This document shows, one piece after another, positions 1 to 5,529 of a stretch of 6,389 bases of DNA (positions within the stretch are counted from its first letter, which is position 1; each line of letters begins with the position of its first letter). Both the position numbers and the translations under genes were made by a program. Below the pieces are notes generated by a model. It ran no database searches and was not told where the DNA came from. It saw only the letters and a program-made list of their open reading frames with translations. The stretch comes from an uncultured Desulfobulbaceae bacterium (GTDB taxonomy: Bacteria > Desulfobacterota > Desulfobulbia > Desulfobulbales > Desulfobulbaceae). Location: positions 1 to 6,389 of the forward strand of contig CALZIH010000172.1 in the NCBI GenBank assembly GCA_945787305.1. Direction: 5' to 3'.

Positions 1-36
1 GACATGGACGCTGTTTACCAGTTATTGGATTTGTAA
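1..36 (+). CDS. C-terminal end of an upstream gene, possibly cobyric acid synthase (cbiP/cobQ)
   Basis: Only the last 11 codons are present, reading DMDAVYQLLDL and then TAA at 34-36. The frame is open from the left edge. The stop lies 5 bases before the GTG of cbiB, so the two genes are tightly packed and probably co-transcribed. From memory, cobyric acid synthases (CbiP/CobQ, the glutamine-dependent amidases acting just before CbiB) often end in a similar 'LD-hydrophobic-D-x-hydrophobic-x-x-LL' tail, and the neighbour supports a B12 gene. Eleven residues cannot establish identity, so the family call is an inference; that a coding frame ends here is more secure. Confidence 0.45.
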   Translation, partial: DMDAVYQLLDL

Positions 37-41
37 GACCC

Positions 42-1106
42 GTGGCATTGCTGCAAGCCCTCTTTTCCGGCTTTCCGATGACGGCAACTGCCTTCCTGTT
101 GGGACTGTGGTTGGCCTTTATTCTTGATCTCTGTTTTGGAGATCCCCGTTGTCTTCCCCATCCAGTGATGTTGATTGCCTCTATTGCCAAAAACATGGAG
201 TCTTTCTTAAGAGAAAGTGATATCACTGAACGACTGGCAGGCTTGTTGACCGTTATCGGCACCTTGGCACTCGGGATTATGGGGGCTGTTTTCCTGTTAG
301 TTCTTTTATGGAGACTCTCTCCCTGGGTTTTGTTTATTGGCTCGGTTGTTCTTTTCTATACCACCTTGGCCCAGCGCGGACTTGCCGATCATGCGCTGGC
401 TGTTTATCAGGATTTGCAAGAAGGAGCGGTGACAGGGGATCTACAGCCCGCAAGAGAAAGTGTTGGTCGTATCGTCGGTCGTGATACCACACAGCTTGAT
501 GAAAACGCCATTGTTTGCGCCTGTGTGGAGAGCGTGGCCGAAAACTTGTCAGATGGGGTAATTGCCCCACTCTTTTACGCTGTCGCCGCTGCCCTGTTTT
601 GTCTGGTTTCAGGTTGTGCGGAGTTGAGCATGCCTGCTGCTGCCACTGCGGCGTTGTTGTATAAGGCCGTCAATACCATGGATTCGATGTTTGGTTACAA
701 AAACGACCGATATCTCCACTTTGGTCGCGCCGCTGCCATGTTGGATGATGCTGTCAATTTTATCCCTGCACGATTATCCGGAATTGCTCTGGTGGTAACA
801 GCCTGTATAACAGGGAAAAATGGTCGGCAGGCTTGGAAGGTGTTGCGTAGGGACAGGATGCAGCATGCCAGCCCAAACGCTGGCTACCCTGAAGCGGCCA
901 TGGCCGGGGCCTTGGGTTTGCAGCTCGGGGGTGAAAGCAGGTATTTTGGCATGATTATTGAAAAACCTACCATAGGTGATGGATCGCATATACCGGACAA
1001 AGAACATATTCGCTCTGCTGTCCGGCTTATGGGGGCTAGCTCCCTGGTGTTTACCGTAGGCTTTTCAATGCTCTATCTTACGGTTTTGTTGTTCCTGGCT
1101 GGCTGA
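42..1106 (+). CDS. cbiB: Adenosylcobinamide-phosphate synthase CbiB/CobD
   Basis: This integral membrane enzyme of late cobalamin synthesis attaches (R)-1-aminopropan-2-ol or its phosphate to adenosylcobyric acid, giving adenosylcobinamide (phosphate). Family signatures are clear: LDLCFGDPRCLPHP (about 29-41), the region LVYQDL-like to GRIVGRDTTQLDE (about 119-154), VESVAENLSDGVIAPLFY (162-179), YKAVNTMDSMFGYKN (207-221), a LDDAVNFIPARL stretch (234-245) and SPNAGYPEAAMAGALG (277-292). Hydrophobic segments lie near 13-31, 65-90, 93-110, 173-200, 246-258 and 332-352, as expected for a polytopic protein. The product is 354 aa from GTG at 42, somewhat longer than the roughly 320 aa usual in the family. 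An ATG at 78 would give 342 aa, but no purine-rich site precedes it. The GTG, 5 bases after the previous stop, suits translational coupling and is preferred, though its ribosome site is also weak. The family call is very secure; the exact start is not. Confidence 0.95.
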   Translation: MALLQALFSGFPMTATAFLLGLWLAFILDLCFGDPRCLPHPVMLIASIAKNMESFLRESDITERLAGLLTVIGTLALGIMGAVFLLVLLWRLSPWVLFIGSVVLFYTTLAQRGLADHALAVYQDLQEGAVTGDLQPARESVGRIVGRDTTQLDENAIVCACVESVAENLSDGVIAPLFYAVAAALFCLVSGCAELSMPAAATAALLYKAVNTMDSMFGYKNDRYLHFGRAAAMLDDAVNFIPARLSGIALVVTACITGKNGRQAWKVLRRDRMQHASPNAGYPEAAMAGALGLQLGGESRYFGMIIEKPTIGDGSHIPDKEHIRSAVRLMGASSLVFTVGFSMLYLTVLLFLAG

Positions 1107-1109
1107 GGT

Positions 1110-1130
1110 ATAAAAAGTTGTACTTTTTGT
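1110..1130 (+). terminator. AT-rich hairpin just after cbiB, possible weak terminator
   Basis: AAAAAGT (1112-1118) pairs perfectly with ACTTTTT (1122-1128) around a TGT loop. One wobble and one A-T pair extend the stem to 9 bp. The 3' arm supplies a five-T run, but the stem is nearly all A-T, so termination would be weak. It lies 3 bases after the cbiB stop and upstream of the likely promoter of the next gene, where a transcript end would make sense. It could equally be a chance A/T palindrome or a protein-binding site. Confidence 0.35.
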
Positions 1131-1140
1131 CCGGAGCTCC

Positions 1141-1169
1141 TTGACAAGAGGAAGGTTAGTTGATAATTT
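1141..1169 (+). promoter_or_regulatory. Candidate sigma-70 promoter for the exported-protein gene, with an inverted repeat over the -10
   Basis: A perfect TTGACA sits at 1141-1146. Possible -10 boxes are GATAAT at 1162-1167 (5 of 6 matches, 15-base spacer) or TAATTT at 1164-1169 (3 of 6, 17-base spacer), so neither spacing-box pair is ideal. AGGTTA (1153-1158) and TAACCT (1169-1174) form a perfect inverted repeat with a 10-base spacer that straddles the -10, where an operator could sit. The site lies 51-79 bases before the ATG at 1220. It is consistent with the downstream gene being transcribed separately from the cobalamin block. This is a motif-level inference only. Confidence 0.45.
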
Positions 1170-1219
1170 AACCTATAGTGGATTAAAATTTCAAATCCTT
1201 CAAGAGCTGAGATCTTAAC

Positions 1220-1666
1220 ATGAAGCACATCTCCCTGGCTATTTTCCATATTGCTGTCTGTCTGTTGACTTTAAGTCATGTTTCGGCTACGGAGGCTGAC
1301 ACCGAACCAGTAGCAACCTCCCCATTGCTTTGTACTCTTGCTTTTCAGGACTTGAGTCCGGAGGAGAGGAAGTGGTTTAACATTTTTTTGGAAGGAACCT
1401 TTTTGGTGGATGGTTGGAAAGAGATCACTGAAGATATATTAGCCAGTACCCCTCAAGATCTTCGTGAGAGCCAAAGGAAACATCTTGATCAGCTGGGCGC
1501 TAAGATTGGTGTAGAGTGGAGCAAGGATAATGCAACCCGCCGTGTTGACAACAGCAAGTTACAGCAATGGGGGACAATCTTGAAAAAAACCGCGAAAAAA
1601 AATCCCGAGCAATTAGCTGAAGTTCTTGTCTCCATTGACCAGGAAGTCAATAATATCCTTAATTGA
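1220..1666 (+). CDS. Small exported protein of unknown function
   Basis: I do not recognise this 148-aa protein. It begins MKHISLAIFHIAVCLLTLSHVSA, a typical Sec signal peptide: a short basic start, a hydrophobic core at about 4-18, and an A-x-A-like site near VSA (21-23) or ATEA (23-26). No lipobox cysteine follows the core, so a periplasmic or secreted protein is more likely than a lipoprotein. The mature part is about 120 residues, mostly charged and helix-prone. It contains LSPEERKWFNIFLEGTF (45-61), GWKEIT (65-70), a LGAKIGVEWSKDN stretch (92-104), LQQWG (114-118) and a Lys-rich segment (122-127), with a single cysteine at 38. The conserved-looking aromatic/glycine pattern suggests a real folded domain rather than a random frame. 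The gene has its own candidate promoter and a strong terminator, so it is probably monocistronic. The ribosome site is weak (GAG-type, 9-12 bases upstream). The gene is likely real; its function is unknown. Confidence 0.78.
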   Translation: MKHISLAIFHIAVCLLTLSHVSATEADTEPVATSPLLCTLAFQDLSPEERKWFNIFLEGTFLVDGWKEITEDILASTPQDLRESQRKHLDQLGAKIGVEWSKDNATRRVDNSKLQQWGTILKKTAKKNPEQLAEVLVSIDQEVNNILN

Positions 1667-1689
1667 CAACCCCTGTTGTATAGCCTTCC

Positions 1690-1722
1690 GCCCCTGGATG
1701 TTTAGTCTTCCAGGGGCTTTTT
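1690..1722 (+). terminator. Strong intrinsic terminator of the exported-protein gene, overlapping the xseA 3' end
   Basis: A perfect 9-bp GC-rich stem is formed by GCCCCTGGA (1690-1698) and TCCAGGGGC (1709-1717), with a 10-base loop and an immediate run of five T (1718-1722). This is a textbook Rho-independent terminator for plus-strand transcription, 24 bases after the stop at 1666. The loop contains the xseA stop codon (1702-1704 on the minus strand) and the 3' arm encodes the last XseA residues (around Lys-Pro-Leu-Glu-Asp). Read from the minus strand the hairpin has no T-run after it, so it should act mainly in the plus direction. Confidence 0.88.
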
Positions 1723-3063
1723 CGTTTCCGCATCCCGAGAGCAGGTTTCGACCTTGACGTCCAGGCGACCCCGGTGAAGAAGAATTTCGGCTCGTTCGCC
1801 CTTCTCGATATTTTCACTATCAGTAATCACTTCCATTTTCGGTGGTTTTCGCACAATAGCATAGCCTCTTGCAAGCGTTGCCTGGGGGCTGACTGTTTCA
1901 AGCATGGAATGCTGCTGCTGGAGTTGCTGAATCTTTATGGTAATACATTGTTGTCCGGCCTGAATGAGTCTTCTCTGCAATGCGGATAGTCGATTGCCGG
2001 ATACTTGCAGACGGGTATCCGGATTGTGTCGTTCCAGGCGAAGATGTACTGCGCTGAGTCGTTGTTGCGAAGTGCCGAGCAGGTTGTTAATGGCCCTTGC
2101 AAGGACCATGCTTTGCTGATCAACCCGAAGTAACAGGTTGGCCAAGGGAGCTGAGAAGTCGCCCAATTTCTGCATGTGTAATGTGAGCTTGTCACGAGTA
2201 CGCTCAAGTTGCCCTTTCATAAGACGGCTGAGCCTGGCGTGCAGTGTTGCTATGTTGTTTGCCAGAACGCGCGTATCCGGCAGGAGCAGTTCAGCTGCAG
2301 CGCTAGGTGTCGGGGCCCTCAGGTCACTGACAAAATCGGCTATGGTGAAGTCAATTTCATGGCCAATGGCACTGACAACAGGGATTGAAGAGAGGTAAAT
2401 AGTTCTGGCCAGTTGTTCGTCATTAAACGGTTGTAAATCTTCAAGTGATCCGCCACCACGGCAGAGTACAATGATGTCGGTATCCAGTTCGCTGTTGACG
2501 TGGCGGAGAGCTGCAGATATTTCCTGTGCCGCCCCATCGCCTTGAACCGGAACCGGATAGATCGCCAACCTGATTTGCGGAAAACGCCTGGTAGCGATGC
2601 GGATGAAATCATGAACCGCTGCACCTTGAGGAGAAGTGATAAGGGTGATGTGTCGTGGCAATGCGGGGAGGCTTGTTTTAGCCTCCTGCTCAAATAAGCC
2701 TTCTGCCGCCAGTTTTTTTTTCAATTGCTCAAAGGCGATTTGCAGGCTACCGGTACCATGAAATAAAATATGATCGACCAGCAGCTGATAATCACCTCTT
2801 GGTTCATACACTGAAAGCCTGCCTCGACAAACCACTGCTTGGCCGTCAGCCGGCAGCTGTTCAAGGTAGCGTTGTTGCATTTTAAACAGAACCGCCTTGA
2901 TCTGACCCATATCATCTTTCAGGGTAAAGTAGATGTGACCGGAATAGGGTCGGCGCAGGTTAGTTATCTCACCGGCTACACTGAGAAAGGGAAAACGATT
3001 TTCCAACAATCTGCGAATTGAACCGTTCAGTTCTGAAACGGTATAAGTGTGATCTGTATCCAT
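1702..3063 (-). CDS. xseA: Exodeoxyribonuclease VII large subunit XseA
   Basis: This is the catalytic subunit of exonuclease VII, which degrades single-stranded DNA from both ends to oligonucleotides and acts in repair in the cytoplasm with several copies of XseB. The length (453 aa) matches the family (456 in E. coli). An N-terminal OB-fold spans about 1-100 (YTVSELN, SGHIYFTLKDD, then AVLF). The nuclease domain has ITSPQGAAVHDF (142-153), VPVQGDGAA (171-179), CRGGGSLEDL (201-210), GHEIDFTIADF (234-244) and DLRAPTPSAAAELL (247-260). Asp152, Arg202, His235 and Asp238 line up with the E. coli catalytic residues as I recall them. A long helical, Gln/Leu-rich region (about 265-390) and the SPQATLARGYAIV motif (about 392-404) complete the protein. 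Residue 211 is Gln where a Trp is common (EDLW). The ATG at 3063 has no strong ribosome site. The gene is convergent with its plus-strand neighbour, and xseB is not adjacent. Confidence 0.97.
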   Translation of the reverse strand: MDTDHTYTVSELNGSIRRLLENRFPFLSVAGEITNLRRPYSGHIYFTLKDDMGQIKAVLFKMQQRYLEQLPADGQAVVCRGRLSVYEPRGDYQLLVDHILFHGTGSLQIAFEQLKKKLAAEGLFEQEAKTSLPALPRHITLITSPQGAAVHDFIRIATRRFPQIRLAIYPVPVQGDGAAQEISAALRHVNSELDTDIIVLCRGGGSLEDLQPFNDEQLARTIYLSSIPVVSAIGHEIDFTIADFVSDLRAPTPSAAAELLLPDTRVLANNIATLHARLSRLMKGQLERTRDKLTLHMQKLGDFSAPLANLLLRVDQQSMVLARAINNLLGTSQQRLSAVHLRLERHNPDTRLQVSGNRLSALQRRLIQAGQQCITIKIQQLQQQHSMLETVSPQATLARGYAIVRKPPKMEVITDSENIEKGERAEILLHRGRLDVKVETCSRDAETKKPLED

Positions 3064-3262
3064 GGAGCTTATTTATCTGACGGCAGTTTAAAGGTTCTGC
3101 GGAAAAGAGGAATTCGTTAATGATTTTTTTAATATCTAGTTGTATAGTTAATCTTTTGTTTATGCAGTGGCAAGGATAACCTGTTGCCAGGATATTCCAG
3201 TCAATCAGTGTTCGGAATACACCGGATTCCGGTAAAGAAAAAATATCGATAAAGAGTGAGTA
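3064..3262. promoter_or_regulatory. Divergent intergenic region between xseA and the TPR gene, with short inverted repeats
   Basis: These 199 bp must hold the starts of both divergent transcripts. The central part (3118-3165) is A/T-rich, but I could not assign a convincing -35/-10 pair to either strand. Several perfect short inverted repeats lie on the TPR-gene side. TGGCAA (3168-3173) pairs with TTGCCA (3184-3189) over a 10-base spacer. CGGAAT (3213-3218) pairs with ATTCCG (3226-3231). ACCGGA (3221-3226) pairs with TCCGGT (3228-3233) across one base, so the last two are mutually exclusive. Just before the ATG at 3263 is AAAGAGTGAG, a fair ribosome binding site. The repeats could be operators or leader-RNA hairpins; no protein family is implied by them. 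Confidence 0.4.
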
Positions 3263-3961
3263 ATGGCAGATCAAAGTTCATTTGACCGAAACCATATTGA
3301 AACAAGTGCCATGTCGGAGACCTCCGGCGTTTTAGACCAGTTGAACCTGCCGCCTGCGGTTATTGGGTTCTTGCGCAAAAACCAACGCATTCTCTGGATT
3401 CTCATTGCGCTGGTGACGTCTGTGGTCGTTGTTGTTGCCTTGTATGGCTCATACAGGAATTACAAGATTAATCAAGCCGTTTCAGCGCTTGATGCCGCAA
3501 CCCAGGAGCAAGGGGACCAGCGAATACCGATGCTGACGGAGGTTGCCGAAAAGTACTCCTCCACGCCCTCGTCACTATGGTCCCGGATTAAACTGGCGAA
3601 GATTGCAGCCGATAAAGGTGACAATGCCACTGCTCTTGTGGAGTTGCAACAGGTCAATAAAAGCATTTCCATAAAAAATCCATTGAAACCGCTGGTACTG
3701 TACCGGCTTGCTGGACTGAAAGAACTGGAAGAGGATTATGCTGCTGCCATTGAATTGTACCGTCAATTGACATCGTTTACCGGGTTTGTCTCCGATGCCC
3801 ATTATGCCATGGGCAGGGGGTATGTGGCCATGGGGAAAAAGGATGAAGCCATAGAGGAGTATCGGCAGTATTTATCGCTGACCCAGGAAACAGGGGGCCT
3901 TAATCAGGGCGACCCGGTACGCACCTTAGTTGAGCACACCATAAACCAGCTGAAGGAATAA
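3263..3961 (+). CDS. Membrane-anchored TPR protein (YfgM-like topology)
   Basis: This 232-aa protein has a 42-residue hydrophilic N-terminus, one transmembrane helix (about 43-61, ILWILIALVTSVVVVVALYG region) flanked by Arg/Lys on the N-terminal side, and a soluble C-terminal domain. The charge pattern predicts the N-terminus in the cytoplasm and the bulk in the periplasm. The C-terminal part carries helix-turn-helix TPR-like units: SLWSRIKLAKIAADKGDNA (104-122), PLVLYRLAGLKELEEDYAAA (143-162) and a canonical repeat with YAMGRGYVAMGKKDEAIEEY (181-200). This architecture resembles YfgM/TPR_21-type proteins. YfgM in E. coli is an accessory factor at the SecYEG translocon linked to periplasmic chaperones. 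Sharing that exact role is an inference, as TPR anchors serve many complexes. The start at 3263 has a purine-rich site; a later ATG at 3311 lacks one. A hairpin leader, not a tight junction, separates it from panC. Confidence 0.85.
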   Translation: MADQSSFDRNHIETSAMSETSGVLDQLNLPPAVIGFLRKNQRILWILIALVTSVVVVVALYGSYRNYKINQAVSALDAATQEQGDQRIPMLTEVAEKYSSTPSSLWSRIKLAKIAADKGDNATALVELQQVNKSISIKNPLKPLVLYRLAGLKELEEDYAAAIELYRQLTSFTGFVSDAHYAMGRGYVAMGKKDEAIEEYRQYLSLTQETGGLNQGDPVRTLVEHTINQLKE

Positions 3962-3964
3962 GTT

Positions 3965-3998
3965 TTCCGGGAGAGTTGCTACATTGCAACCTCGGGAA
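3965..3998 (+). other. Imperfect hairpin after the TPR gene
   Basis: GTTGC (3975-3979) pairs with GCAAC (3986-3990) around a TACATT loop. After a bulged A the stem continues with GAG (3971-3973) to CTC (3991-3993), then past a small internal loop with TTCC (3965-3968) to GGAA (3995-3998), making 12 pairs in all. No T-run follows directly, so on its own it is not an intrinsic terminator. It may protect the 3' end of the TPR message. Its last two bases overlap the arm of the next hairpin. Confidence 0.4.
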
Positions 3999-4026
3999 CA
4001 CCAGACAGTCACCACATGGTGTTTTT
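3997..4026 (+). terminator. Candidate intrinsic terminator between the TPR gene and panC
   Basis: AACACCA (3997-4003) pairs perfectly with TGGTGTT (4017-4023) over a 13-base loop, and the T-run continues to 4026 (five T in all, 4022-4026). An alternative is a smaller CACC/GGTG hairpin next to the same T-run. The stem is of moderate strength, so termination may be partial. Its position about 35 bases past the TPR stop and 50 bases before panC suggests that panC starts from its own promoter. Confidence 0.5.
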
Positions 4027-4055
4027 GAGTAATTTTACTGCACGAACAATATACT
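4025..4055 (+). promoter_or_regulatory. Possible promoter of panC-panD
   Basis: TATACT (4050-4055) matches the -10 consensus at 5 of 6 positions. TTGAGT (4025-4030) matches the -35 at 4 of 6. The 19-base spacer is longer than ideal. The pair would start transcription about 15 bases before the panC ATG, immediately after the candidate terminator, which gives a coherent terminator-then-promoter arrangement. The evidence is motif-based only. Confidence 0.35.
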
Positions 4056-4077
4056 TCACCCAGGGCCTTGCCGAGAC

Positions 4078-4935
4078 ATGATTGTTTTTAATTCATCAAG
4101 CGAGATGACCGATTGGGCAAAGGGACAGGCTCGCCTTGGTCGAAAAATTGCGCTGGTGCCAACCATGGGGTTCTTTCATAGAGGCCATCTCGAGCTGATG
4201 CAGACGGCCGGCCGTCATGCCGACGAGGTGGTTGTCAGTTTGTTTGTCAATCCCATCCAATTTGGTGTCAATGAGGATCTTGACAGCTACCCCCGCGACT
4301 TTCAACGGGATGCCGACCTTGCACAACAAGAGGGTGTCTCCGTTCTCTTTGCTCCCGATGTAGATGATATGTATCCGGAAGGCTTTCAGACCACGGTTTC
4401 AGTTTCGTCCTTGTCACGCCATCTTTGTGGTGCTGATCGTCCCGGCCATTTTAACGGAGTCACCACTGTAGTCAGCAAACTTTTCAATATTGTCCGACCC
4501 GACTACGCGGTTTTTGGGCAGAAGGATTTCCAGCAACTGGCTGTGATTCAACGAATGGTAAAGGATTTGAACATGGGGGTTGAGATTGTCGCTCATCCCA
4601 TTGTCCGCGAAAAGGACGGCCTGGCCATGAGCTCACGGAATACGTACTTAAAACCAGAGCAGCGTAAAACAGCCCTCAGCCTCTCCAGGGCAATCGCAAT
4701 GGCGCAGTCCCTGTTCAATGATGGGGAAGGCCAAACCACCGTGCTCAAGAGAGAAGTGGAAAAAGAAATTTTATCGTTTCCAGGCACATCGATTGATTAT
4801 GTTGAGTTTGTTAACCAGAATACGCTTGAACCCATGAGTATTGCAGACAACAGGACCCTGTTGGTCATGGCCGTAACCATTGACAATCATATTCGCCTTA
4901 TTGATAATGGTCAGCTGGCCTTAATCTCCTGCTAA
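4078..4935 (+). CDS. panC: Pantothenate synthetase (pantoate-beta-alanine ligase) PanC
   Basis: This cytoplasmic enzyme condenses (R)-pantoate with beta-alanine, using ATP through a pantoyl-adenylate, in the last step of pantothenate synthesis. The length (285 aa) is typical. The nucleotide-binding HxGH motif is VPTMGFFHRGHLELM (27-41, His34 and His37). Further family motifs are LFVNPIQFG (55-63) with the YPRD that follows (71-74), LCGADRPGHFNGVTTVVSKLF (116-136), DYAVFGQKDFQQ (142-153) and the KMSKS-like region REKDGLAMSSRNTYL (177-191). All expected substrate-binding stretches are intact. The start at 4078 gives an N-terminus of normal length, though only a weak GAG-type ribosome site precedes it. 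panD follows 51 bases downstream on the same strand and supplies the beta-alanine substrate, so the two probably form an operon. panB is not adjacent in this window. Confidence 0.97.
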   Translation: MIVFNSSSEMTDWAKGQARLGRKIALVPTMGFFHRGHLELMQTAGRHADEVVVSLFVNPIQFGVNEDLDSYPRDFQRDADLAQQEGVSVLFAPDVDDMYPEGFQTTVSVSSLSRHLCGADRPGHFNGVTTVVSKLFNIVRPDYAVFGQKDFQQLAVIQRMVKDLNMGVEIVAHPIVREKDGLAMSSRNTYLKPEQRKTALSLSRAIAMAQSLFNDGEGQTTVLKREVEKEILSFPGTSIDYVEFVNQNTLEPMSIADNRTLLVMAVTIDNHIRLIDNGQLALISC

Positions 4936-4986
4936 AACATCATCAACGATTTTCAACAATTAATATACAAATAGAGTTAAATAATC

Positions 4987-5349
4987 ATGCAACGAATAGT
5001 TCTCCGATCTAAGATCCACCGAGCCACGGTTACCGAAGCAGACCTGAATTATGAAGGCAGTATGACCATTGATAAAAACCTTATGGAGGTAGCAGGTATT
5101 GTCCCCTTTGAACAGGTTAAGGTCTATAATATTAATAACGGTGAACGCTTTGACACCTATGCCATTGTTGGCGAACGCGGCAGTGGTGTGATCGGGCTCA
5201 ATGGTGCCGCTGCCCGTAAAGGCCATGTCGGTGATCTGATAATTATCGCCTGTTATTGTCTGATGGAGGACTCGGAACTCGGAGGATATCATCCTGAGAT
5301 CCTCCTTCTTGATGAAAATAATACGGTAAAGCGAAAACTCGACAAATAG
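4987..5349 (+). CDS. panD: Aspartate 1-decarboxylase PanD (pyruvoyl enzyme precursor)
   Basis: PanD decarboxylates L-aspartate to beta-alanine, the PanC substrate. The 120-aa pro-enzyme is of usual length and has the self-cleavage site intact: Gly24-Ser25 in NYEGSMTID, where Ser25 becomes the pyruvoyl cofactor. Other family residues are present at their usual positions: Lys9, Arg54, Tyr58 (in GERFDTYAI), and Asn72 with GLNGAAAR (70-77). GHVGDLIIIACY (79-90) follows. The start has a weak AGAG site 10 bases upstream. The 51-base gap after panC is A/T-rich and shows no terminator, supporting co-transcription. In many bacteria cleavage is assisted by an acetyltransferase-like factor (PanM/PanZ); none is encoded in this window. 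Confidence 0.97.
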   Translation: MQRIVLRSKIHRATVTEADLNYEGSMTIDKNLMEVAGIVPFEQVKVYNINNGERFDTYAIVGERGSGVIGLNGAAARKGHVGDLIIIACYCLMEDSELGGYHPEILLLDENNTVKRKLDK

Positions 5350-5486
5350 GGCCAGCGAGGGTGACCGTCTATTGTACGATACCCGGTTGCATATCACTTC
5401 TCCACGGTCATGACAGCAAACAAGTTCAATCGTTCAATTCTGTGTTTGTATGGACAATTACAGGCTTGAGGTTCAATATCACATTT
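5350..5486. other. Gap between panD and the aminotransferase gene, with GTTCAAT repeats
   Basis: No gene is supported here. GTTCAAT occurs three times in direct orientation: 5424-5430, 5432-5438 (starts 8 bases apart) and 5471-5477. A weak promoter candidate combines TGGACA (5451-5456, 5 of 6) with CAATAT (5474-5479, 3 of 6) at a 17-base spacing. No hairpin plus T-run terminator is evident after panD. Whether the aminotransferase gene has its own promoter therefore cannot be settled from sequence. Confidence 0.35.
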
Positions 5487-5522
5487 GGTTCACATGCTGT
5501 GAGCCGATTCCATAGAAGAGGT
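5487..5522 (+). promoter_or_regulatory. Leader hairpin and strong ribosome binding site of the aminotransferase gene
   Basis: GGTTCACA (5487-5494) pairs with TGTGAGCC (5498-5505) around a TGC loop, giving 8 continuous pairs with one G-U. No T-run follows, so it is not a classical terminator. Ten bases later is AAGAGGT (5516-5522), the best Shine-Dalgarno match in the window, 7 bases before the ATG at 5530; it fixes the start of the gene. The hairpin sits just upstream without hiding the ribosome site, so it could stabilise the 5' end of the message, or the TCACA/TGTGA arms could be a protein-binding palindrome. Confidence 0.5.
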
Positions 5523-5529
5523 ATATATT

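Noticed and set aside
1583..1602. Two poly-A runs (A7 and A8) in the exported-protein gene as a programmed frameshift site
   Set aside because: The second run contains an A_AAA_AAT heptamer in register, but no stimulatory hairpin follows closely and the normal frame ends in a tidy gene with a terminator. It may simply be a mutation-prone Lys-rich stretch.
2969..3274. 101-codon minus-strand frame upstream of xseA
   Set aside because: It overlaps the xseA N-terminus in another frame and covers the divergent promoter region; the peptide shows no domain pattern.
5281..5305. GGAGGAT/ATCCTCC inverted repeat near the panD 3' end, a possible terminator
   Set aside because: It lies inside conserved panD coding sequence, has an 11-base loop and competing pairings, and no real T-run follows.
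4960..5397. 145-codon open frame on the minus strand over panD
   Set aside because: It is antisense to a fully conserved PanD and shows no signal, domain or ribosome site of its own.
5490..5502. TCACA-TGC-TGTGA as a CRP site
   Set aside because: The half-sites are in the reverse order and with the wrong spacing compared with the TGTGA-N6-TCACA CRP consensus.
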